Source: Candidatus Woesearchaeota archaeon
GTDB lineage: Archaea; Nanobdellota; Nanobdellia; Pacearchaeales; GW2011-AR1
DNA length: 8,908 nt
Assembly (NCBI GenBank): GCA_012798335.1
Contig: JAAZNJ010000041.1
Location: 1-8,908 of the forward strand
Direction of reading: 5' to 3'
Within the stretch, counting starts at the first letter, position 1. Every line of letters starts with the position of its first letter. Below the pieces are notes generated by a model, which saw nothing but the letters and a program-made list of their open reading frames with translations, did no database searches and was not told where the DNA came from. The translations under genes and the position numbers were made by a program. This document shows positions 1 through 5,909 of this stretch, piece by piece.

Positions 1-1
1 A

Positions 2-1327
2 TTAGAGAATTTAGGTTTTTCTAAAGAGGATCTTCCCCCTTTAATTAAAGGTGTTAGAGGAACTTCTTCAGAAGAACATTCTATAGAACATCTTGAAAAA
101 GGAATTTTAAGAGCTAAATTTAATTTACAAGTAAATAAAGATGGAACAATTAGGTTTGATGCAACAGAAATCCCTCTCTCTTATTTTAAACCTAAAGAAA
201 TTTTTACAAGCATTGAAAAATTAAAAGAACTTGGTTATACAAAAGATATTTATGGAAATGATCTAACAAATGATAATCAAATAATAGAATTAATGCCCCA
301 TGATATTGTTTTGCCTTGTTCTCCAGAATCTAATGATGAAAAAGCAGACGAGGTTTTTATTAAAACATCTCAATTTATTGATGAATTATTGATTCGTTTT
401 TATAAGCTTAATAAATTTTATAATGTTAAAAAAAGAGAAGATTTAATTGGTCATCTTGGGGTGTGTATGGCTCCTCATAATTGTGCAGGAGTTATCTGTA
501 GATTTATTGGTTTTTCAAATACCTTAGGATTATTAGCAAGCCCATATATGCATGCTGCAATAAGAAGAGATTGTGATGGTGATGAAGCAGCTATAATGCT
601 TTTGGGAGATGTTCTTTTAAATTTTTCAAGAAAATTTTTACCTAGCCATAGAGGAGGAACACAAGATGCTCCTCTTGTATTAAATGGGAAAATTGACCCT
701 GGTGAAGTTGATGATCAAATTCTTGATGTTGAATTAACTTATAAATACCCTCTTGAATTATATTTACTTTCAGAACAAAGAAAACATTCTTCTGAAGTTA
801 CAAACATACCTCTTGTTAGAACTTACCTCAAAGAAGGAAAAGACCCATTTCATAATCTTGGTTTTACACATAATACCTCTAATTTTAATGATGGTGTTTT
901 ATGTTCTTCTTATAAAACCTTGCCAACAATGCAAGATAAAGTTAATCATCAAATGGAACTTGTCGAAAAGATTAGAGCAGTAGATAGTTCTGATACTGCT
1001 AAACTGATAATTGATAGACATTTTTTAAAAGATCTTAAAGGTAATCTTAGAAAATTTTCAATGCAAGGATTTAGATGTGTTAGTTGTAATGAGATCATGA
1101 GAAGGCCCCCTTTATCAGGGGTATGTCCTAAATGTGGTGGAAAAATTATTTTTACAATAAATGAAGGGGGAATAAAAAAATATCTTGAGCCTGCTTTAAA
1201 TCTTGCAGAAAAGTATAATCTTTCCTTGTATATTAAACAAAATCTTTCTATCCTAAAAGAAAATATTGAAAGTATTTTTGGAAAAGAATTAGAAAAGCAA
1301 CAATCTCTAAAAGATTTTTTTGGTTAA
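2..1327 (+). CDS. polC: DNA polymerase D large subunit DP2, C-terminal part (5' truncated)
   Basis: Partial gene. The reading frame is open from position 2, so the ATG at 293 is internal. DP2 is the catalytic subunit of PolD, the replicative polymerase of most archaea outside Crenarchaeota; it works with the DP1 exonuclease and PCNA. The upstream part reads IKGVRGTSSEE and GTIRFDATEIPL, both typical of DP2. The catalytic D-G-D of the CDGDE motif lies at 575-583. Other conserved stretches are KIRAVD and RPPLSG. A C-x2-C...C-x2-C zinc ribbon is encoded at about 1072-1137. The last residues, QQSLKDFF followed by G, fit the PCNA-interacting consensus QxxLxxFF. No intein is seen in this part. The APHNCAGVICRF stretch has cysteines where I recall small or aliphatic residues in relatives. 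Family assignment is very secure; the symbol follows archaeal usage for DP2. Confidence 0.97.
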   Translation, partial: LENLGFSKEDLPPLIKGVRGTSSEEHSIEHLEKGILRAKFNLQVNKDGTIRFDATEIPLSYFKPKEIFTSIEKLKELGYTKDIYGNDLTNDNQIIELMPHDIVLPCSPESNDEKADEVFIKTSQFIDELLIRFYKLNKFYNVKKREDLIGHLGVCMAPHNCAGVICRFIGFSNTLGLLASPYMHAAIRRDCDGDEAAIMLLGDVLLNFSRKFLPSHRGGTQDAPLVLNGKIDPGEVDDQILDVELTYKYPLELYLLSEQRKHSSEVTNIPLVRTYLKEGKDPFHNLGFTHNTSNFNDGVLCSSYKTLPTMQDKVNHQMELVEKIRAVDSSDTAKLIIDRHFLKDLKGNLRKFSMQGFRCVSCNEIMRRPPLSGVCPKCGGKIIFTINEGGIKKYLEPALNLAEKYNLSLYIKQNLSILKENIESIFGKELEKQQSLKDFFG

Positions 1328-1338
1328 AAAATTTCTCA

Positions 1339-1345
1339 TTTTTTT
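1339..1345 (+). terminator. T-run terminator after DP2
   Basis: Seven consecutive T start 12 nt after the DP2 stop codon, without an obvious preceding hairpin. This fits the oligo-T termination known in archaea. The 1328-1413 gap separates two convergent genes and holds nothing else I can recognise. Confidence 0.45.
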
Positions 1346-1413
1346 AATTTGTTGTTTATTTAAAGATTATTAAAATTAGATATCCTCAATCAATTAAACA
1401 AAATAAAGATAAA

Positions 1414-2601
1414 CTAAACATAATATAGCATTGTTGGAATTAATAAACAACCCATCATCTGTGTTTTACTAATATTATAAGAATTTGTATAAATCCCCAA
1501 GAGAGAGGCTACAAAGAGAATAATCATTCCTTTAAAACCAGAAACAATTAAAGTTAATATTCCAATAAAGAATAAAACAAAAAAAGAAATCTTCTGATAA
1601 TTCACTTTATTAATAACTAAAGAAACTTTTCTTGAAATCTTCTTTATTGAAAAATAACAAATTAAAGAAGTTAGAATTAAAATAAAAATTAAAAAAATTA
1701 ACTCTTTCAATGTAATTAGATTATTAAAAATTTCTTTTAATGCAACAGCAGTACCTGTTCTTGTTTTATTTATTGAAAATAAACCTATTAGAGAAATTCC
1801 TAAGATTAAGATATTTACTGCTCCTGAAAGAAATAAAAAATTTTCTGTTGAAATTTTTTGGAAAATACTTCCTAAAACAATTGCTTGGCTCGAGCCTAAA
1901 CCAGGTAGAAAACCACATAAAACAGAAGATAATATCATACTTAGAAATATTTTGAAATTTAATCTTAATTTTGGTTCTTTTATCTTTTGTTTTTGAATTT
2001 TTGTTTTATTTTTTAAATTAGTTAATAATAAAGGAACCCCAAATAATCCTGTAAAAAGTGGGAGTAAAGGTTGATTCACCTTTGAGTTTAAAGAAAAATA
2101 TCCTAAAATACCACTTAATAAGAAAATAAAAAATGCGATCTTCTTATTTTTTTCCTTTAAAACTAAAAATAACGATGCTATTAATAAAATAAAAAATAAA
2201 ATTTTATTTATTTTTTCATAAATATAAGGGATTGTAAATAAAAGAATTGGTGTAAGAATAATAAAAATAAAAGAACCAATTAAAATTCCTTTAGAAGTGA
2301 GTCTTACTGCTTTATAACCTTCACCTTTCATCAAAAGTTTATGACCTGGTAAAACTGACAATGAAGTTTCTTCTTCAGGACAACCTAAAAAAACAGAAGG
2401 GATAAAAGAAAAAAAGATATTTGAAACTGAAAGGGATAAAATAAATAATGCAAGATAAATGGAATCTATATCATTATTTAAGTTAAAAATCCCTTGAACA
2501 AGAATGATATTTATTAAATTTACATGAATGCCTGGAAAAAAGCCTGTGAAAATTCCCAAAATTATTCCTAAAAAGATTGAAATTAATATTTCAATTATCA
2601 C
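1414..2601 (-). CDS. TctA-family integral membrane protein (COG1784-like)
   Basis: A 395-residue, almost wholly hydrophobic protein with roughly ten membrane segments. It resembles the archaeal branch of the TctA (tripartite tricarboxylate transporter large subunit) family, whose N-terminal signature here is GFFPGIHVN at residues 20-28. A second copy of the motif, GFLPGLGSSQ (Pro at residue 233), opens the C-terminal half, so the protein has the two-fold internal repeat expected of this fold. No TctB or TctC partner is encoded nearby, and archaeal homologues usually stand alone, so the substrate is unknown. The start is a GTG that touches the only Shine-Dalgarno-like GGAG (minus strand, directly upstream). 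Such close spacing makes SD use unlikely, whereas a TATA-like box about 26 nt upstream suits a leaderless message. The gene is convergent with DP2 and divergent from tyrS. Confidence 0.85.
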   Translation of the reverse strand: MIIEILISIFLGIILGIFTGFFPGIHVNLINIILVQGIFNLNNDIDSIYLALFILSLSVSNIFFSFIPSVFLGCPEEETSLSVLPGHKLLMKGEGYKAVRLTSKGILIGSFIFIILTPILLFTIPYIYEKINKILFFILLIASLFLVLKEKNKKIAFFIFLLSGILGYFSLNSKVNQPLLPLFTGLFGVPLLLTNLKNKTKIQKQKIKEPKLRLNFKIFLSMILSSVLCGFLPGLGSSQAIVLGSIFQKISTENFLFLSGAVNILILGISLIGLFSINKTRTGTAVALKEIFNNLITLKELIFLIFILILTSLICYFSIKKISRKVSLVINKVNYQKISFFVLFFIGILTLIVSGFKGMIILFVASLLGIYTNSYNISKTQMMGCLLIPTMLYYV

Positions 2602-2620
2602 TCCTTTACAAAAAAATTTA

Positions 2621-2632
2621 ATTTTTTATATT
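2621..2632 (-). promoter_or_regulatory. TATA-like box of the TctA-family gene
   Basis: On the minus strand this reads AATATAAAAAAT. Its centre lies about 26 nt before the GTG at 2601, the archaeal TATA-to-start distance, so transcription would begin at or next to the start codon. Confidence 0.5.
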
Positions 2633-2663
2633 ATTCTCTTTTAAATAAAATTAGATTAGAAAA

Positions 2664-2674
2664 CTTTTAATACC
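2664..2674 (+). promoter_or_regulatory. TATA-like box of tyrS
   Basis: CTTTTAATACC is centred about 25 nt before the ATG at 2694, with no Shine-Dalgarno sequence between. This suggests a leaderless or near-leaderless transcript. It shares the 92-bp gap 2602-2693 with the divergent TctA-family promoter. Confidence 0.45.
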
Positions 2675-2693
2675 TTTTACATTTCTTTATTTT

Positions 2694-3713
2694 ATGGATA
2701 TAGAAGAAAGATTTAATCTTATTAAAAGAAATACAGAAGAAATAATTGGAGAAGAAGATTTAAAAAAATTATTAGCCTCTAAAAAAAGGCCTATTATTTA
2801 TTGGGGGACAGCACCTACAGGAAAACCTCATATTGGTTATTTACTTCCTGCTTTAAAAATTTCTGATTTTTTGAAAGCAGGTTTTGAAGTTAAAATTTTA
2901 CTTGCAGATTTACATGCTTCTTTAGATAATGTTCCTTGGGGGGTTGTAGACAAGAGATATGAATATTATAAAAAGATAATTCCTTTGTTAATAAAATCTA
3001 TAGGTGCAGACACAAAACATCTAAAATTTATTCAAGGAAGCACAATGCAACTTAAACCAGAATATATGTATGATGTATTAAGGCTTTCTACTCAGGTTTC
3101 TGTTCATGATTCATTAAAAGCAGCTTCAGATGTAGTTAAATTAACAGAAAATCCTAAAGTTTCAGGACTTATTTATCCTTTAATGCAGGCAATGGATGAA
3201 GAATATCTAAAAGTTGATTGCCAGCTTGGTGGAACAGATCAGAGAAAAATCATGGTTTTAGCAAGAGAAAATCTTCCTAAACTCGGATATAAAGCAAGAA
3301 TTGAGATCATGAACCCAATACTTCCTGGTTTAATTGGTAAAAAAATGTCTTCTTCTGATCCAAATTCTAAAATCAATTTAACCGATGATGAGGAAATTAT
3401 TAAGAAAAAGATAATGGGTGCAGAATGTTCTCCAGGAAATTTAGATAATGGTCTATTACCTTTTATTAAGTATGTGATAATGACAATTAAAAAAGATAAG
3501 AAAGAAAAATTTTTAGTTAAAAGAGAAGAAAAATTTGGAGGAGATGTCTCTTATGAGAATTATGAAGATTTAGAAAAAGACTTTTTAGAACAGAAACTTC
3601 ATCCTTTAGATTTAAAAAATGCTCTCTCTGAAGAGATTATAAATTTATTAAAACCAATTCAAAGAGAGAAAAAGAAATTTGAAAAAATAGAAAAAGAAGC
3701 TTATTCTAATTAA
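2694..3713 (+). CDS. tyrS: Tyrosyl-tRNA synthetase, archaeal/eukaryotic type
   Basis: Charges tRNA-Tyr with tyrosine using ATP. It is a class I enzyme of 339 residues, in the normal range for archaeal TyrRS without extra domains. The HIGH-type signature is PHIGY at residues 45-49 within YWGTAPTGKPHIGY. The KMSKS-type loop is KMSSS at 217-221. The tyrosine pocket matches the family: Y161, Q165 and D168 in YPLMQAMDEEYLKVD, then Q177 before LGGTDQRK. The text around the active site (YWGTxxTGKPH, DFLKAG, LADLHA, LDN, VSGLIYP) reads more like cytosolic eukaryotic TyrRS than the shorter Methanocaldococcus type as I remember it. The start is supported by the TATA-like box at about -25 and by the MDIEERFNLI beginning typical of the family. 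It does not end in an EMAP-like domain. Confidence 0.96.
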   Translation: MDIEERFNLIKRNTEEIIGEEDLKKLLASKKRPIIYWGTAPTGKPHIGYLLPALKISDFLKAGFEVKILLADLHASLDNVPWGVVDKRYEYYKKIIPLLIKSIGADTKHLKFIQGSTMQLKPEYMYDVLRLSTQVSVHDSLKAASDVVKLTENPKVSGLIYPLMQAMDEEYLKVDCQLGGTDQRKIMVLARENLPKLGYKARIEIMNPILPGLIGKKMSSSDPNSKINLTDDEEIIKKKIMGAECSPGNLDNGLLPFIKYVIMTIKKDKKEKFLVKREEKFGGDVSYENYEDLEKDFLEQKLHPLDLKNALSEEIINLLKPIQREKKKFEKIEKEAYSN

Positions 3714-3732
3714 TTTAATTCATTATTTTTTA

Positions 3733-3770
3733 ATTTCTCATCAAGAAATCTGCATCTTTGGCTTGCAAAG
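3733..3770 (+). repeat. Two tandem small hairpins after tyrS
   Basis: ATTTCT (3733-3738) pairs with AGAAAT (3744-3749) over a 5-nt loop. CTTTG (3756-3760) then pairs with CAAAG (3766-3770), also over a 5-nt loop. They directly follow a T6 run (3726-3731) after the tyrS stop, so they may belong to tyrS termination or to the start of the putative RNA. Confidence 0.5.
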
Positions 3771-3833
3771 GAATTATATTAAACTTTACTTCTCAATAGA
3801 TTATAAATCTTGAGTGTGGATACTACCCCCTTG

Positions 3834-3857
3834 AAAGTTAACCTTAGTGATAACTTT
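3834..3857 (+). repeat. 7-bp perfect hairpin AAAGTTA/TAACTTT
   Basis: AAAGTTA at 3834-3840 pairs with TAACTTT at 3851-3857 around a 10-nt loop. This stem overlaps the stretch that resembles the 23S domain V GGGATAAC segment. The hairpin fold and an rRNA-like fold are therefore alternatives, not mutual support. Confidence 0.5.
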
Positions 3858-4008
3858 TTTGTTAAATGAATACTTTTCGGAGACATAAAATGGAAAAACA
3901 ATTATAAATTAGTAAGAACTATGAAGAGAAACCTCAACATTACTAATATATTTTTAAACTTTAATGTTTCATTGAGAATAATACACAAAATACAAATATA
4001 AGGAGTTT

Positions 4009-4072
4009 AAAACTAATTAAGGGAAACCATATCCTTTAGTACAAGAGGTCATTCTTAATTTTAATTAGTTTT
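4009..4072 (+). repeat. 12-bp inverted repeat enclosing sarcin-ricin-like loop
   Basis: AAAACTAATTAA (4009-4020) is perfectly complementary to TTAATTAGTTTT (4061-4072). The 40-nt interior holds GGGAAACC and AGTACAAGAGG. The stem is the strongest in the region, is followed by T-rich sequence, and could also act as a terminator for either strand. Confidence 0.55.
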
Positions 4073-4118
4073 TATCTTATTGGATTAAATTTAAATTAAA
4101 TTATAGAATTCTTATGAA

Positions 4119-5033
4119 TTATTTAGTTTTAAATTCAACTGTGTCTAAATCCTTTAATTTATGATTTAAACCCACGACTTGTCCAGGATAATCTGAAGAA
4201 GGCCCCCAAATTCTTGTTTCTTTTATTTTTTTTGAAAAACCTTTAAATATTTTTTCTGCTACATCTTTTACACTAATCTCTGGTTTTAATATCATTGGTT
4301 TTAAAGATCTCTCTTTATCTTCAGGTTGTTTTGTATAAATTCTAATTTTTTTAAAACTTTGAAACATTTTCTTTTTTAATTCTTCTATTCCTTCATTTGT
4401 ATAAGAAGAAATTATGACAAAATTATATTTTTTTGTAGATAAATTTGCAGAGATTTTCCTTTTTTCATTTTCATTTAATTTATCTGACTTTGTAAAAACA
4501 AAAATTTTTTCTCCGGGAGCCTTTTCAATTAATTTATTTATCTCTTCAATATCTTCTAATCTCTCTATAAATATAAGCAAGACATCTGCATTATTCACTA
4601 ACCCTCTATCATAATACCTTGAATTAATTGCAGGGATTTCTATTAATTGAATATCTACATCTTCATATTTCATCATCCCAACAACAGGAGATCTAGTTAC
4701 AAATTCATAATCTCCTACTTCTGTAAAATTATTTGTTACTAAATTTATAAAAGAGGATTTTCCAGAATGAGTTTTACCAATTATAACTGCTTGTAATTCT
4801 TCTTTTTTTATACTCTCTTTTTTTATACTCTTCTTTGACTTTTTTTCATTTTCTATTTTTTCTTTAAGCTTTTTATATCTTAATTTTACTTGTGCTCTTA
4901 ACCGCTCTGCCCCCTTATGAGCTGGTAAAACAGAAATCATTTTTTCTAAAGCTAAAAGTCTATCTTCATCATTTTCTGCTTTATAATACTCTTTTTCAGC
5001 AGATAAATATTCTGGATGCGCATTTACTGTCAT
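4119..5033 (-). CDS. DRG/Obg-like GTPase with C-terminal TGS domain
   Basis: A 304-residue P-loop GTPase of the archaeal DRG-like group, cytosolic and in its relatives associated with ribosomes. Order of parts: an N-terminal helical segment with NAHPEY and HKGAERLRAQ (residues 4-50); a lysine-rich linker (60-78); G1 GKTHSGKSS at 86-94; switch region FVTRSPVVGMM at 111-121; G3 position reading LIEIPA at 130-135; G4 TKSD at 181-184; G5-like SSYTNEG at 209-215; and a TGS domain from about 229 with RIYTK and WGPSSDYPGQVVGLNHKL. The G3 motif has E and A where DxPG is canonical; DRG-related archaeal proteins may tolerate this, but it bears on hydrolysis. The start at 5033 has no Shine-Dalgarno; a TATA-like stretch and the shared palindrome lie 15-43 nt upstream. 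It faces the methylase gene divergently. Its exact cellular role is not known from the sequence. Confidence 0.92.
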   Translation of the reverse strand: MTVNAHPEYLSAEKEYYKAENDEDRLLALEKMISVLPAHKGAERLRAQVKLRYKKLKEKIENEKKSKKSIKKESIKKEELQAVIIGKTHSGKSSFINLVTNNFTEVGDYEFVTRSPVVGMMKYEDVDIQLIEIPAINSRYYDRGLVNNADVLLIFIERLEDIEEINKLIEKAPGEKIFVFTKSDKLNENEKRKISANLSTKKYNFVIISSYTNEGIEELKKKMFQSFKKIRIYTKQPEDKERSLKPMILKPEISVKDVAEKIFKGFSKKIKETRIWGPSSDYPGQVVGLNHKLKDLDTVEFKTK

Positions 5034-5060
5034 TTTTTTATTTTTTCTTTTTATATTATT

Positions 5061-5076
5061 AAAAGATTAATCTTTT
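5061..5076. promoter_or_regulatory. 16-bp palindrome shared by two divergent promoters
   Basis: AAAAGATTAATCTTTT is a perfect 16-bp palindrome in the 65-bp gap between the GTPase gene (start 5033) and the methylase gene (start 5099 or 5102). Because it is symmetric, each strand reads ATTAATCTTTTAA. Its ATTAAT begins 38 nt before the GTPase ATG and 33 or 36 nt before the methylase ATGs, where archaeal BRE/TATA elements sit. It could be one core promoter read in both directions, an operator, or both. Confidence 0.5.
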
Positions 5077-5098
5077 AAGGTTATTATTTTTTAAAAAG

Positions 5099-5878
5099 AT
5101 GATGGATAAATCTTTAATTAAAAAAATAAAGTCAAAAAGAGAATTTTCAGAATTAAGAGAAATAGACATAGAAAAGAATTTTGAATTATTCTCAAAAAAG
5201 CAGATAAGTGAAGAAGAAAAAATTTCTTTAACAAAAGAGCAACTAAGAAAATTATTTAGTGCCTTTTTAAGTAAAAAACTTTTATCTTTAAAAAATAAAC
5301 CATATGAATGGATTTTGAGAAAACATATTTCTACCAGGGAAAGACTTCCTTATTATGATTGTTTATATAAAAAATTATTTTTAAACACTAAGGATAATGA
5401 AAATTTAACAGTTTTTGATTTGGGTGCAGGGATAAATGGGTTTAGTTATAATTTTTTTCCTAAAAATAAAAAAATTGAATATATCTGTTTTGAAAGTGTT
5501 GGCCAATTAGTTGATTTAACAAATTATTTTTTTAAAAAGAATAATATAAATGGAAAATGTTTTCATTTAAGTTTATTTGAATTAGAAGAAATAAAAAAAA
5601 TAATTAAAGAAAAAAAAGGCAAAAAAATTGTTTTTCTCTTTAAGATTATTGACGCTTTAGAATCCGTTGAATTAGATTATTCTAAAAAACTCATCTTTGA
5701 ACTTATGCCTTTAATTGATGAAATTGTTTTGAGTTTTTCTACTAAAAGCCTTGGGGGGAAAAATAAATTTAAAGTAGACAGAAGATGGATTCTTAATTTT
5801 ATCAAAGAAAATTTTGATGTTCTAGAAGAATTTGAATTTGGAAATGAAAAATATATTGTTTTTAAATCCCATAATTAA
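5099..5878 (+). CDS. Rmt/FmrO-type 16S rRNA methyltransferase homologue
   Basis: A 259-residue SAM-dependent methyltransferase with the signatures of the FmrO/Rmt/ArmA family, whose known members methylate N7 of G1405 in 16S rRNA and give aminoglycoside resistance. It has a helical N-terminal domain (1-75), then HISTRERLPYYDCLYKKLF at 76-94, matching the family's H-x-STRERLPxYDxLY signature. The SAM-binding motif I is FDLGAGINGF at 106-115 (family: DLGCGLNP), FKIIDALE lies at 181-188, and LSFSTKSLGGKNK at 211-223 matches the SFPTxSLGG motif. Length agrees with the family. The motifs support fold and probable rRNA substrate; site specificity is not shown. Starts at 5099 and 5102 are both ATG; promoter spacing slightly favours 5102. 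The gene diverges from a ribosome-type GTPase and precedes the M16 peptidase. Alternative: a housekeeping archaeal rRNA methylase unrelated to drug resistance. Confidence 0.82.
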   Translation: MMDKSLIKKIKSKREFSELREIDIEKNFELFSKKQISEEEKISLTKEQLRKLFSAFLSKKLLSLKNKPYEWILRKHISTRERLPYYDCLYKKLFLNTKDNENLTVFDLGAGINGFSYNFFPKNKKIEYICFESVGQLVDLTNYFFKKNNINGKCFHLSLFELEEIKKIIKEKKGKKIVFLFKIIDALESVELDYSKKLIFELMPLIDEIVLSFSTKSLGGKNKFKVDRRWILNFIKENFDVLEEFEFGNEKYIVFKSHN

Positions 5879-5889
5879 TATTTAAATAG
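5874..5889 (+). promoter_or_regulatory. BRE/TATA-like promoter of the M16 peptidase gene
   Basis: ATTAATATTTAAATAG begins inside the methylase stop region and lies 36 nt before the ATG at 5910, with its TTTAAATA box near -26. The spacing supports the ATG at 5910 over the upstream TTG at 5904 and gives the peptidase its own promoter. Confidence 0.5.
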
Positions 5890-5909
5890 TATTTTTTCTT
5901 TACTTGTTT

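Larger units (their letters stand above)
3714..4118 (+). ncRNA. Putative structured RNA gene in long convergent intergenic region
   Basis: A 405-bp gap between two convergent genes, unusual in a window whose other gaps are under 100 bp. No convincing ORF is present. The sequence is visibly richer in G and C than the other gaps and contains a chain of perfect or near-perfect hairpins: 3733-3749, 3756-3770, 3792-3814, 3834-3857, 3908-3947, 3961-3975, and longer pairings 3952-3960 with 4004-4012 and 4009-4020 with 4061-4072. The last stem is followed by TTTTTATCTT, which could end a plus-strand transcript. Two stretches resemble 23S rRNA: GTTAACCTTAGTGATAAC at 3837-3854 (domain V peptidyl-transferase segment) and TCCTTTAGTACAAGAGG at 4032-4048 (sarcin-ricin loop). 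Both are on the plus strand and in the right order, but universally conserved residues between them are lost. Identity is unresolved: a novel ncRNA, an rRNA-derived remnant, or chance. It does not show RNase P, SRP RNA, 5S or tRNA motifs. Confidence 0.35.

Noticed and set aside
1..292. Separate gene or intergenic DNA before the ATG at 293
   Set aside because: The same frame is open from position 2 and translates to conserved DP2 sequence, so this is the upstream part of the same gene.
753..983. Open frame overlapping DP2 (76 codons)
   Set aside because: Shadow of the DP2 gene in another frame; DP2 similarity is unbroken across it.
2599..2606. GGAG before the TctA-family gene as a working Shine-Dalgarno site
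   Set aside because: The GGAG overlaps the GTG start codon, leaving no spacer; a leaderless start from the TATA-like box fits better, although a non-ATG start a few codons later cannot be excluded.
3866..3907. A 13-codon ORF starting ATG AAT ACT inside the structured gap
   Set aside because: Too short, no ribosome binding site or promoter at the right distance, no recognisable product, and it lies within hairpin-rich sequence better explained as RNA or spacer.
3714..4118. RNase P RNA, SRP RNA, 5S rRNA, tRNA or C/D box sRNA in the gap
   Set aside because: No GAGGAAAGTC or ACAGAAA blocks of RNase P, no GGAA-loop/AGCA of SRP helix 8, no 5S core, no T-arm GTTCRANNC, and no paired RTGATGA and CTGA boxes; only a TTGATGA on the minus strand was seen.
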